From Chara braunii (Eukaryota; Streptophyta; Charophyceae; Charales; Characeae): 29,777 nucleotides of DNA. Both the position numbers and the translations under genes were made by a program. The stretch is from contig BFEA01000153.1 in NCBI GenBank assembly GCA_003427395.1, forward strand, positions 1,841,250-1,871,026, in the 5' to 3' direction. The notes below the pieces were generated by a model. That model searched no databases. It was given only the letters and a program-made list of their open reading frames with translations, and was not told where the DNA came from. Each line of letters opens with the position of its first letter. The first letter of the stretch is position 1. Of the stretch, positions 19,480 to 29,509 are shown piece after piece.

Positions 19480-19845
19480 ACAAGCAATCGCGGAGTTGGA
19501 CGAGCCGAGAGTGTATTTTTCATCAATGTATCATAAGTATATGTGCGGTTAAAATGCCTAAGACTTACCCATATTAATGTCAAGCATCGGGGCGAACTGT
19601 AAGGCTAACAATAAAACTAAGTTATCAAGAACTCATCCGTTTAATTATTAAATCTACAAAGGGATAATGTAGGTAATCCGTACTAGTACCGAGGAATCGG
19701 GTGTACACTACATACTTATTTTACAAGGCGGTTAAGTCCGATATAAAAGATAGTCATGAAAAAATTCTCGATAGGTTAGTTGATCTTTAAGATAATCGTT
19801 GGTTGTGGGCAAAAGTTCTCGAATTCGAAAAACGGTCAGACTAAG
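19480..19845. other. AT-rich gene-free stretch
   Basis: No coding region, RNA gene or clear repeat was recognised. Confidence 0.5.
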
Positions 19846-20500
19846 TAGACAGACTACTTCTAGATTCACATCTGATTATGCATTCACGAGTGACTTAAAT
19901 GAGAGAGTCAAGACCACAGACAGACCGCTCCTCGACTCACATCCTACTTCGCTTTCTAAATAAGGATGCAATACAAAAATTGAACATAGTAGGCAAGGTA
20001 TTCAAATACTCACATCCTACTGAGCGGATAAAGAAAGTGTTGATTAGAAATAAGTACACAAAGAGTTAGTTAATTTATACTAAAAAAAACACACACAATA
20101 AGATAACTATTTTCTCGAGATCGCATGACCTGAGTAATTCAAACTAATTTATAACATGATGCTTTGATCAATCTAAGTGAAAGTTAGTAGTTGTAGGTAG
20201 TCAACTTTAGGTTCATATCCTACCGTATTTACACTCATATAATTAGGTTGAGTTAATCAGGGGTAGACAAATCATCTCGATCCGCATCTTATTGTTAGGT
20301 TAATCAAATCCTTAAAAATAACCATGTTGATAAAGTTAGAGGCACTCAATAACACTCTATCGTTCACACTCATCTGATCTAGTTAAGTCAATCTGCAGTA
20401 AGCAGTTCATCTGGGTCCACATCCTATTGCGCAATCCATCATGCCGACTGAAGGGTCAGCAGGGCAGCCCATGTGGGTCTCCATCCCTGTCATTTTGTTA
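19846..20500. repeat. Degenerate satellite-like array, ~70-bp spacing
   Basis: A block related to GATTCACATCCTATTG recurs at about 19863, 19934, 20008, 20211, 20279, 20363, 20415 and 20476. In several copies GTAG-CA and a TCTCG-like segment stand 20-30 bases upstream. Most spacings are 52-82 bases, and the one large gap is about three unit lengths. Sequence between blocks is poorly conserved. Confidence 0.55.
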
Positions 20501-20624
20501 GTCGGACAAAGCAAGCGTAAGTGACAAGATAACTAACTCAGAGAGAGGGTTAACAACACATGTTTTTTATACATCATTTTCAGTCGCCTCAAACCACCAG
20601 TCCCCCCCGACAGTCGAATTCTCT

Positions 20625-20645
20625 CGGCCCTGTAAGTTAGGGCCG
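20625..20645. repeat. Small hairpin followed by a T-run
   Basis: CGGCCCT and AGGGCCG pair around a 7-base loop and are followed by GGTTTTTAC. It has the shape of an intrinsic terminator, but in a nuclear genome with no adjacent gene I give it no function. Confidence 0.5.
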
Positions 20646-20964
20646 GGTTTTTACAGAGGGGTTGTGACCGTTCATCACCGGCGGGACCAATCCTGCAATT
20701 TGAAAATTTTAAAGATTTTAAAAATTTTAGAGTTTGTAGATTAGGTCGTGATCTTTCAAGAAAAAATATACAAAAAATGAAATGAAATCATTTTGATAGT
20801 GAAATGATCGCTACGCCGATTTGGTGCATTTTCAATTTCTTGATGAGAATTTCATTTTTTGCCGTTCACTCTATGCTACTACTACCCATTGCGAAATGAC
20901 GCTACGAGTATAAGGAGGTTTTCTGCGTCGGGGGGAGTGGTGGTTTAAACAAATATTGGGTACT

Positions 20965-21490
20965 TGGATGAGAGAGATTTCAAACCCCTTTCAAAAACTT
21001 CAACCACTTCAAACAATTTCAAAGGTTTCAAGTCTCCCAATTTGAAACTCATAAATGACCTAAAGTGGTTGAAGTTTTTTAAAGCAATTTCACGTCCCCC
21101 TATCGAAATGGTTCGATAGAGGTACCTGCAATAGCTTTCAGGAGATTCAAACATGTCTGGTCGTTTTAGAGGATTCGTGTCCTCCAAACAGAAACTTTCG
21201 AAATGACATAAAGTGGTAAAAAAATTGACAAAGGTTTTCGATGCCCCCGTTTAACCATTTAGATCTAGGGACATAAAACTCCTTTTAAAAATTTCAACAA
21301 TTTCGGGTCATTTAAGAGGTTTCAAGTCTCCCCACCGAAAGCTCCTGAAGTGACTTGAAGTAGTTGAAAATCTAAAAGAGGTTTCAAATACCATCATCCA
21401 ACCATTTCGATAGGGGTACATGAAACCGTTTTCCGGATCTTCAGTCACTTCATTTAATTATAGAGGTTTCTTGTCTTCCCACCCACCAAA
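20965..21490. repeat. Tandem array, ~147-bp mean period
   Basis: The landmark AGGTTTCAAGTCTCCC recurs, with changes, at 21024, 21170, 21329 and 21465 (spacings 146, 159, 136). Each unit also has a TGAC-TAAAGTGGTTGAA-like segment and an ACCATTTCGATAGGGGTAC-like segment. The 80-codon minus-strand frame at 20945-21187 is repeat translation. Confidence 0.8.
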
Positions 21491-21870
21491 TTAAACACAC
21501 GGCAACGTTAAACCAAAACAAAAATAGGCAAAAAAAAAAAAAAGTAACCAAAGTCCTGATATCGCAACTTATTCTCAGCTTCCCTAACTTAGTCGCTCCT
21601 TAATGAAACCATGTCCCGCCTCATAAAACCTCATATTTGTTAAGTTGGTAATCAAGAGCACCATATCCTTCAAACCATGGGAAGGACCGCAGTATTTTAG
21701 AACATCAACCAGTCGATAGTAGATCAATGTAACCCCTACTCAACACACCTTCGCGCTGCTCAAAGTTGTTAGACCTCGATCCGAGTAGTGCACCCAAAAT
21801 ATAAGTAAGAACAACAAAGGGAATACAACAATTCACCTCAACACAATGAATCACACCACACTAGTTTTTA
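21491..21870. other. Gene-free stretch
   Basis: An A-run lies at 21531-21543. No coding region or clear repeat was recognised. Confidence 0.5.
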
Positions 21871-21875
21871 GTTGT

Positions 21876-21985
21876 GTGTCCGAAAACGGATTCAACGGGG
21901 ATCCGTGTTGAAAGATTCAACGAGCGTTGAGTCCTCGTTGAATCCCCGTTAAAACGCTCGTTGGACGGGTATAAGCGGGGTCCTC
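21876..21985. repeat. GATTCAACGGGG-type repeat, left copy
   Basis: The block opens TGTGTGTCCGAAAACGG and contains GATTCAACGGGG, GATTCAACGAGCG and the inverse GTTGAATCCCCGTT. A related block in opposite orientation ends at 24353. Confidence 0.55.
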
Positions 21986-22009
21986 GATGATTTTTTTTCA
22001 TCGGCTAAA

Positions 22010-22200
22010 CATAAAAAAAAGGTTGTAGATCTTTTCGAGGTCTACAACCCCATATTTTTATTTTTATGTTTAAAAAAAACGAAAAATATAAACGCAATGA
22101 AAAAAAAAATAATAATAAAAAATGAGTGTTTTGTTTTTGGGTTTCACCGTTTTTTTTTAAAGGCTTAAACAAAATAAAAAAAACAAATAAAAAACATCTA
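22010..22200. repeat. Hairpin-headed AT-rich repeat, copy 1
   Basis: AACATAA, an A-run and GGTTGTAGATC are followed by GGTCTACAACC, giving a 9-11-bp stem at about 22020-22048, then A/T-rich sequence. A diverged direct copy (GGCTGTAGATCTTTCAAAG) lies at 22743-22870. Both lie near ATCCGGA-rich segments (22208-22285 and 22658-22725). Confidence 0.6.
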
Positions 22201-22613
22201 GGTAGCAAATCCGGATATCCGACAGGCCATTTTATCCGGAATTTTCAATCCGGATTAAAATTCTGGATTAATTTCGGATATGGAAAAATCCGGCCCTGCG
22301 CAAAACATTTTTTTTTACCGAAAACAAAAAAAAATTCAAAAACTTCTGGAAAACAATTATGTTGTTCACATCAGTGATACGAACAAATTTTGGCTTGAGG
22401 CCATTGTTGATATCTCAACAGATAAAAAGATAAAAATATAAAACAGAAAAAAATTAATAATATTTGGATAAAAAATTATAAAACGAATCAAGCATCCCCC
22501 CTCTAAACCCCTTCATTCCCTATCTTACCCCCTTTCAACCCTTCCATGACTTATCAAACTTTTTATGAAATAGGAACATAGCTCAATTGTATTATGCATG
22601 CGCAATATTACTT

Positions 22614-22642
22614 TTTTNTTTTTTTTTTTTTTTTTTTTTTTT
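22614..22642. repeat. Poly(T) run containing an ambiguous base
   Basis: A T-run of about 27 contains N at 22618. Run length and that base are uncertain. Confidence 0.95.
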
Positions 22643-22742
22643 GGTCATTTTTTTAATCATCCGGATTCCCGGATAATCATAGCCCCCGATAATCCGGATA
22701 GATAATCCGACCAGGTTATCCGGCCAGGTATGCCGTGCTACA

Positions 22743-22870
22743 TAGAAAAACATAAGGCTGTAGATCTTTCAAAGATGTACCACAACATTTGTTTTTTATT
22801 TTCTTTGAACTTCGTGTATTAAAAAAAAAATCAAAATAAAAAAAACAAATAAAAAAAAGGAAAAAAAAAA
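22743..22870. repeat. Hairpin-headed AT-rich repeat, copy 2
   Basis: This is a direct, diverged copy of the 22010 unit: AACATAAGGCTGTAGATC, then CACAAC, then A/T-rich sequence. The stem is partly lost in this copy. Confidence 0.55.
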
Positions 22871-22871
22871 A

Positions 22872-23040
22872 CGCAAATACACATAGACACACAGATACAG
22901 ACACAAACACAGACACACAAACACACAACACATACAAATGCATAAACACACATACACACATATACACTACACACTCAAACACACGAAAACATACACACGA
23001 AGAGACACACAACACACACTAACACACAAAAAAACACACA
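22872..23040. repeat. Degenerate (CA)n tract
   Basis: The sequence is mostly ACACA with scattered T and G. The cysteine- and valine-rich minus-strand frame at 22716-23015 is a translation of this repeat. Confidence 0.9.
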
Positions 23041-23240
23041 TGTGGGGGCGGTGGGGGTTGGGGATGAGGGATATGGGGGGAAATTTTGGGAGGTGGGGTT
23101 TGGAGGATGAGGGGGCAAATTTTGTGGAGGAGGGGGGGGGGTAGGGGGCGGGAAAAATGCTTTTGGAGGGCAGCTTTAGGGGAGCGGGGTGTTTTTGGGG
23201 TTGGGGAATGTGGGGGCAAATTTCTCATGGTTTGGCCGCA
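23041..23240. repeat. G-rich block on the plus strand
   Basis: Many G runs of 4-10 are separated by short T/A spacers, with loosely repeated GGATGAGGG and GGGGCAAATTTT segments. It is capable of forming G-quadruplexes in principle. It abuts the CA-rich tract. No gene was seen. Confidence 0.8.
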
Positions 23241-23255
23241 GTACTTACCAAATGT

Positions 23256-23468
23256 GCAAATTATTATGAAACTTCTTCTATAACGTGGAATAATACGCCG
23301 CCATATGTTTTGTCTTTTATGCATGTGGTGAATAGAGACCCTTAGGGCCACTGCAAATCTGCAGAATAATAATGAATTTTCTGCTAGAACATGGAATAAT
23401 ACGTTGTCATATGTTTTATTTTTTGTGCATGTGGTGAGTAATGGTTCTTAGGGCCATTACACGTAATT
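23256..23468. repeat. Tandem pair, 106-bp period
   Basis: Both copies carry TGGAATAATACG, CATATGTTTT, TGCATGTGGTGA and CTTAGGGCCA. TGGAATAAT falls at 23286 and 23392. Confidence 0.88.
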
Positions 23469-23663
23469 CTAAGGGGAAAAAAATGAGAAAACAAAAGAAA
23501 AACGAGAAACGAAAGAAAAACGAGCAAACACAGAATTAGTGTCCATAACTCTAATGCACAAACCTGAATTCAAATCCACACTATATATTCTCCGTCGACG
23601 CGGACATACTAGAAGTCAAATGTTCATCTGTGCTCCACGAGAGGTCCTTGCTAATTCATAGGG

Positions 23664-24118
23664 GCCCTTTGAAAATGAGACTGGACATAACTAGGCACTA
23701 GCGGTTAATAGAAGGTCAAAAATTCAGGGTTTTTTGTTGCATCGCTACAAGCAATATTGTCGAAACGTTTGCAAACAAACTATGCCGGGTCATAATACAA
23801 ACATAAAAAAAACAAACAGGCAAAAAAAAAGGAAAAACAAACAAACTCAAGAGCACTATAGAACCCTATTTGGATTAACTTTCGAAGTTTGTTAATTTTT
23901 TTTTCCAGTCCAGTGTTCTTGCTAAGTTTTTCGTTACGAGTCCAAATGCGGCGAAACTGATTAGAGATATACCTTAAAGCACGTACATATCAGACAAAAA
24001 GAAAAACAAAAAAAAAGTAAAACTTCAGAAAAATATGGCAGTTTCGGTGAAAAATTCGCAAATTTTTAGCCTTCCATTAACCGCTTTTCTCTTGCAGTTT
24101 GATTTTCAGAAGGGAAGG
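23664..24118. mobile_element. MITE-like element with imperfect ~50-60-bp inverted ends
   Basis: GCGGTTAATAGAAGG (23701) is matched inversely by CCTTCCATTAACCGC (ending 24084), and the match continues inward through AAAAATT. Outward, CCCTTTGAAAATGAGACTG (about 23665) pairs with the inverse of CAGTTTGATTTTCAGAAGGG (ending about 24116). The interior is A-rich with no ORF. No target-site duplication was seen. Confidence 0.65.
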
Positions 24119-24259
24119 GCATGTTCGATCACCGAACCCTGTTAATAGGGGTTAAATGTTTTTGTTTTTTTTTTTTTTTTAGTGTATGGGCTTGTAGGGC
24201 CACGTGTCCCAGACCCAACGCGCCCATCCCGTTTTTTCGGAATCAATGGGGGACCCCTT

Positions 24260-24353
24260 ATTTTTCCGTTAAACGAGATTCAACGGGGCCCCTAGGGCGA
24301 TTCAACGGGTGATAATGGAATTTAATGGTCCCCGTTTCTCATTGTTCAGACAC
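24260..24353. repeat. GATTCAACGGGG-type repeat, right copy (inverted)
   Basis: The block has GATTCAACGGGG and GATTCAACGGG and ends with TTCAGACACACA, the near inverse of TGTGTGTCCGAA at 21876. It may be the right end of one 2.5-kb element or an independent copy. Confidence 0.5.
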
Positions 24354-24588
24354 ACAGATTCTTAGGATGCTGCAACGTAGGTAATATACTTAGCCACCAT
24401 TGCCACTACTATCCCCCTTTGTCTGCAAATAGAGCAGAATGACAACCTTTTTTTTTTGTTAAATTTTACAACCTTCCTCTTTTATGCCTCTTTACGCCTC
24501 ACGAAAAGTCATGATTCATCAATCAAAGTTTGCTAAGCAGACTATTTGGTTTCAACTCACGTGCACAGGACTATATTATTGTATACAG

Positions 24589-24664
24589 CTAGGCTACCAG
24601 AGTGGCCCGGGGTCACTTGTCCGACCGAGCCAAAACATAAAAAAAAAAATAAAAATAAATAAAT
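24589..24664 (+). mobile_element. Short A-tailed SINE-like unit
   Basis: CTAGGCTACCAGAGTGGCCC and then TCACTTGTCCGACCGAGCC are followed by an A/T-rich tail. The block CAGAGTGGCC recurs at 25652. Homology across the copies is short, so this is a tentative family. Confidence 0.45.
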
Positions 24665-24767
24665 AATAATAATTGTATATTTTATTTTTTATTTTAAATT
24701 TGATGAATAATTTCAATGTGACACTCTGACAAACGTTGTTCAGTTTATTTTTCGGCATATCATAGTG

Positions 24768-24867
24768 TTTTTTTTTTGTTTTTTTTTTTTTTTTTTTGCT
24801 GAGACCTTCTCTGCTCCTTACACGGGTTAGCCACTCGGGACCCGGGCTGCTATCTGGTAGCCTAGGT
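24768..24867 (-). mobile_element. Short A-tailed SINE-like unit, CCTAGG-headed
   Basis: On the minus strand it starts ACCTAGGCTACCAG and runs through CGGGTCCCGAG and GTGTAAGG to GAAGGTCTC. It ends in a ~29-base A-tail (poly(T) on the plus strand, interrupted once). It resembles the unit at 27799-27903 in the same orientation. Confidence 0.5.
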
Positions 24868-24899
24868 ATAGAGTCAATAAGAAAATAAGCAACCAAAGA

Positions 24900-25600
24900 C
24901 TTCAATGTAGAAATAGGTGACTGGGACATCATGCCAGTTACTAGCCCATTAGGAAAGGAACATAAAAACTATGCATAGCTACACTTCTTTTTTCCCCATA
25001 TCTTCATCTCAACGTAGCATCAGTAGTTGACAAGTAGTGACTCCTTGTACCATACAAGCATAACGACAATTGTTACATTCGTAGTTGCCCTAATAATTAA
25101 TCATGATAACAACAACAATCACATATGACAATGGTCAGTATGAAGCAGGAGCCATAACTCTTATGAAAGTACTTGCTCATCCATTTTATAACCAATTAAC
25201 AGTAACATAGGTTTCGTGAAAACCCAACCCAAACAAATGTTGGGTTTGAATGAAATTTGTTTAGGATTCTCAAGGTACGGTTTATAGGCCTCCTGCAAGA
25301 GCAGGATTTTTTGCGAAGTAAAAAAAAATAAAAAACAAATAATGTTTTTTTTTTTAGAACCACTCGAAGTGGAGAGGAAAAGAGCGGTTTTTTCCTCTAT
25401 ACAATGTATACATCACTACTAAGCGAAACATCATATATTTAAAAATTGAAATATATATATATTTTTATTATCTCAAAAAATCATGTGCACAGTCCTATAG
25501 GTTGTGTATCAGGACGAACACGTTTGAGCGTTTCGCGAACGAGCAAACATATTATCGTATTTGCGAATACGTTCATGAGAATATATTATCCCATTTGTGG
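24900..25600. other. AT-rich gene-free stretch
   Basis: Small stem-loops occur: AACCCAAC with GTTGGGTT (about 25224-25250) and GAGGAAAA with TTTTCCTC (25374-25397). No gene was recognised. Confidence 0.5.
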
Positions 25601-25602
25601 GC

Positions 25603-25633
<31 letters not shown>

Positions 25634-25691
25634 GGTTTTTCACTTGTCTATCAGAGTGGCCTGGGACCACTTCCCCAACCAGGCCAAAAAT

Positions 25692-25821
25692 ACCTAGGCT
25701 GCCAGTTGTCCGATGGGGAGACGTCTCCCCCGGATGTCTCCCGGAGACGGTCAGGGGGGAGTTGTCCGACAAATCGGACGATAATTTTTTTGCAAAAAAA
25801 AAAAAAAAAAAAAAAAAAAAA
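25692..25821 (+). mobile_element. A-tailed CCTAGG-headed unit with three consecutive hairpins
   Basis: ACCTAGGCTGCCAG is followed by the perfect palindrome GGGGAGACGTCTCCCC (25715-25730). Next come GTCTCC-C-GGAGAC (25736-25748) and GTCCGA-CAAA-TCGGAC (25764-25779). A ~28-base A-run ends the unit. Just upstream, CAGAGTGGCC at 25652 belongs to the module also seen at 24597. Confidence 0.5.
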
Positions 25822-25931
25822 CGGGGGGGGGTCTGCGCACCAGTAGGGAAGCCACAAAAAACATTTCAGGATGTTATGAGCAAAAAACGAAAAACAAATT
25901 TTGATACAGTGTGAGAGGTGTGATGGTGGGG

Positions 25932-26095
25932 TGTTGGGGGGGGTGGATTGATTGATTGATTGATTGACGGGTGGGTAGACATATAGATATACGGATAGGT
26001 AGGCAATTGGTTTGACCGGATCCCGACTGATTGGTTGATTGATAGATCGATTGATTGATTGTATTGATTGATTGATTGATAGGATCCTTATCAAT
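25932..26095. repeat. TTGA-type tetranucleotide arrays
   Basis: ATTG/GATT runs lie at about 25946-25968 and 26030-26082, separated by GATA/GGTA-rich sequence. The 170-codon minus-strand frame over this stretch is repeat translation. Confidence 0.9.
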
Positions 26096-26299
26096 AGTTG
26101 ATGAATTCTGCTTGACACTGTCGATAGTGATTGTAAGAGCGACGTTGAAGGATCAAAAAGCAATGTCGCTATGAATGCCTGACTGCCACACTGCGGTTAT
26201 CCCGCTGGTAGCTATCTTCACGGGACTAACTTCAAGTACAAAACGCTGAAGGATCGATAGACCATGCTCTCGCAGTTGTATATGCTCTAAGAGCTATCG

Positions 26300-26690
26300 C
26301 GAATGGGGAAGAGGGATCATAATTGTTGGGAAAGAATGGATTTAGGTGGGAAAAACTGGCTGGGGGGGATGAAGAGCGGGATCGGGAATAGCAAGGCAAT
26401 AGTGGACGGGTGGACGGGTGGGAATTCGATCGAGCAACAAAACGGGGCAAGCAAGGGAAACGAGCGATCGGAGGGGAGGGAAGCGGAGATGGGAAATCAG
26501 GCAGTGGAAACGGGAACGGGGAATTTGGTGGAAATCGGGAGTGCGGAGGTCGGGATCAGGTGGTGATCGAAGGGAGGGGGATGGAGATCAGAGTTGGAGT
26601 AGGGGAAAAATGGCGGGAAAATACGCGCTCTGGGTGGGGGGAAAATGGCGGGAAAATACTCGCTCAGGGTGGGGGGAGCCAAATGAAGAA
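26300..26690. repeat. Purine-rich stretch with a 35-bp duplication
   Basis: TGGCGGGAAAATAC at 26611 and 26646 marks a tandem pair that also shares CGCTC and GGGTGGGGGG. Purines dominate the plus strand. No gene was recognised. Confidence 0.7.
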
Positions 26691-27245
26691 GCGGAGAAAG
26701 AAGAGGAGGACGTTGACATTGACGAAGAAGAGGACGTGAAGGATGATGACGTGGAGGAGGAGGAGGAGGACGAAGAAGAGGGGGAAAACGAGGAGAAGGA
26801 GGAGGAGGAAGAAGAAGAGGAGGAGGAAGAAGAGGAGGAAGAAGAGGAGGACGTTGACGAAGAGGGTGTCGTGGCGATGGACAAGGAGAAGGAGGAGGAG
26901 AAGGAGAAGGTGAAGAAGGAGAATGACGATGATGAGGAGGGCAACGAGATAGATGAAGAAGAGGAGGTGAAGGTCGATGATGTGGAGGAGGAGGAGTAGG
27001 AGGAGGGGGAGGAGGAGGAGGAAGAGGAGGAGGAGGAGGAGGAGGAGGAGGAAGACGAGGATGATAAGGATGACGAGGAAGAAGAGGAGGCCAAGAAGGA
27101 GGAGGATGGGGAAGAGAAAAAAGAAGAGGAGAAGGAGGAGGAGGAGGAGGAGCAGAAGGAGGAGGAGGAGGACGACGAGGACGAGGACGAGGAGGAGGTC
27201 GACGAGGACTAGAAGGAGGACATTGAGGTAAAAGAAGAATAGGGG
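26690..27245. repeat. ~550-bp GAG/GAA polypurine tract
   Basis: The plus strand is almost entirely GAG, GAA and GAC triplets. Open frames in all phases translate to acidic, basic or Ser/Leu-rich homopolymers: 193 codons rich in Glu on plus, and 168 Ser-rich and 213 Leu-rich codons on minus. That is the signature of a simple repeat rather than a gene. Such tracts can form triplex DNA. Confidence 0.88.
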
Positions 27246-27688
27246 GGGGGGGGAGGAGAAGGAGGTGGAGGACAACTCACTTGGCGAGGATGTGCGATGG
27301 CACATGGGTTACAACCGTTCGGCATAAGAGTTCAACAACTGCAACGTCGAACTCCATCGACAGGGTAGGGAGAAGTTGAGCGAGAGAGAGACCTGCAGCG
27401 ACTAAGAATTTGAATTTGAAATCGGGCCGATCTAGACCGCCGATCTCAGAGATCTGACGACCCAGATTGGACCATTTTTGTTTTCGATTTTCGAGGCCCT
27501 ACCGACGTTGGCAATTTTTTCCTTTCAGCCCCCCCCCGCTTCTCACCCTAACGGCGCACGATTCCCCATGGAAGCAGCCCCCCCAATTTCCCCGCCAATC
27601 GGAGACAAGGCCCTGGGCGGACGACTGACCTGTTGTCCAATCCCGAATGGTCAGGAGGGGTCCGGACGTCCGATTGGGTAACGTAGAA
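27246..27688. other. Gene-free stretch ending in an A-tailed unit
   Basis: TTTTTTCCTTTCAG at about 27518-27531 resembles a 3' splice site but leads to C-rich sequence with only a short frame. CCAATC (about 27638) and GATTGG (about 27673) could pair around GGTCCGGACGTCC, just before an A-run at 27689-27707. This may be another A-tailed unit. Confidence 0.4.
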
Positions 27689-27798
27689 AAAAAAAAAAAA
27701 AAAAAGTTATAGCTATCTTTTATTTAAAAAATGGTAAAGCATTTTGATGTGACTGTTGAGGAAAAAGTTGTTCACTTCATTTTTTTTGTATAACATAG

Positions 27799-27903
27799 TT
27801 TTTTTTTTTTTTTTTTTTTTTTTAAGGACCTTCCCTAGTCCTTGCACGGTCCGGCCGTCCCGAAAAATAGGGTGACTCAGGCGGCCCGACTTGTAGCCTA
27901 GGT
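27799..27903 (-). mobile_element. Short A-tailed SINE-like unit, CCTAGG-headed
   Basis: On the minus strand it starts ACCTAGGCTACAAG, passes CGGGACGGCCGGACCGTGCA and GGGAAGGTCC, and ends in a ~25-base A-tail. It shares its head, a CCGTG-AAGG segment and a GAAGGTC end with the unit at 24768-24867. Confidence 0.5.
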
Positions 27904-29310
27904 TTCTTATTTTAATTTTTGTTTGACTAAGAATTTAAAGGTGTGCTCGAGACAAAAGTTCTTTGTGTTGTTTTTCTACATAACATACATTTTTTGACAA
28001 AGATTTTACTTTTAACTTTAAAATTGCTTTATATAAACTGTTGAAAACAACATATAGTCCTATATGCCAAAAATCAATAAAACAGTTTTCTTATAACTTT
28101 CGGGTTTGTTTTATTGGAACTCTGTTTTTTTTTAGTTTATTGAAAACTTATAGTCTTGTAACATGATCTGTGCAAGAAAGAATTTTCCTCCATATTTTGA
28201 GGACCGCTTAATTGTTTGCTCGATTTTTTGCTTCGTTTCTTAAGAAGTGGTTGAAAATATATATATTTGAAAATCGAACATAAAAGTTAGACTTGTGCTT
28301 TTTCACTCCAATGTTGGGTTTTATACGGTTTTTACGAATCTTGTATATTCAACTCACTGAGATACGAACACAGTCCGGTCCGATTAATCGAGTATTAGAT
28401 TGAAATCTAGATCGTGTTGATTGTTCGAGACCTCACTGTTTTCAGTGAACAAGATGTTTGACACGAGTGACTTTAGCAACAACCATCTAACATACATTGT
28501 AAAACTTAACTAAGGGTAAAAAGGATCTTAACTTCACGGATCAATGTAGATACAAGGTTATGCAGCAACTCCTAAATTGACCGAACTCCAGTGAGAACAC
28601 AGTGCTATGTCATGGTAACAACAGGAGATAACAACAATTTGTACATTGATGGTCTTCTTAACAACAAGAAACCAAATGTCATCAATAACACATTTGCCTT
28701 AGCATCAATCTTTTTTTCAAACGTTATACCAACAAAAGTCAAGAATAGTGCTTCGGGGGTCAACGATTGTTTTGGTAAGCCAAATAAAATTCTTTTTTTT
28801 TTCTTTCTCCCTTGGCCCTTCTCTACTTCATCTTTATTTTCTCATCCTTGTTCTTCTTCTGCAACATGTTGTTGGTAATGGGTTATACGCTGAAAGCATA
28901 TGACTTCAATTCAAGTCAAGAGAGGGAAAAAAATAAAAATAAAAAAAATAAATGTAATAGTAATTCCATTTAGCTGCCTGCAAAATTTGGTAATGCAAGG
29001 AAGTGAGAGATATCAGTATCAATGAGCCCCATTATAAAATAGTATGGAACTCTAGATAACTTTGATTCTAAACTCAATTCTAAATGCAACACGAATAAAA
29101 CAAATTGCAGAATTTCACAGAAATCCAGATAACTTTGAGCACTAACTAAAAGTAGATTGCACCACGAGATAACCTCGCTAAGAACGAGCAACTTGAAAGC
29201 ATCTAAGCCACTTAATAGTGAGAGCCCTTTCATCTATTCCACTCACTAACATCGACAATGTACTTCCCTGATATTGGTGACAATGAAATTCATCCATACA
29301 CACCTATTTA
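27904..29310. other. AT-rich gene-free stretch
   Basis: No domain, RNA gene or tandem repeat was recognised. Short frames at 28591-28878 (plus) and 28970-29233 (minus) have no family features and are probably chance. Confidence 0.5.
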
Positions 29311-29509
29311 CAACAGATTCATCATAAAGATTGTCAACTTTATAAATGTTTGAAGACTTTGATCAGGTACGCTCCCTTCGTCTATCAACACGTACGTGCA
29401 TTGTCTACATGTTCGTTTTCGCCTCTGTTCCTCCCACCACCTCCTTCTGTCATCCTCTTTTCTCATGCTCACATCGAGACTTCTCACGTTTTGACTACCA
29501 CCTATGTAT

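Noticed and set aside
19846-20500. CRISPR-like array
   Set aside because: Blocks are degenerate, spacing is uneven, no cas-like gene is near, and the context is eukaryotic.
20625-20650. Intrinsic transcription terminator
   Set aside because: Hairpin plus T-run is present, but the genome is not bacterial and no gene ends there.
26418-27305. Long acidic (Glu-rich), Ser-rich and Leu-rich open frames
   Set aside because: All six phases of a GAG/GAA repeat are open. The proteins are homopolymeric and no flanking gene structure was seen.
28591-28878. 95-codon plus-strand ORF
   Set aside because: Low-complexity Phe/Ser-rich tail, no family signature and AT-rich surroundings suggest a chance frame.
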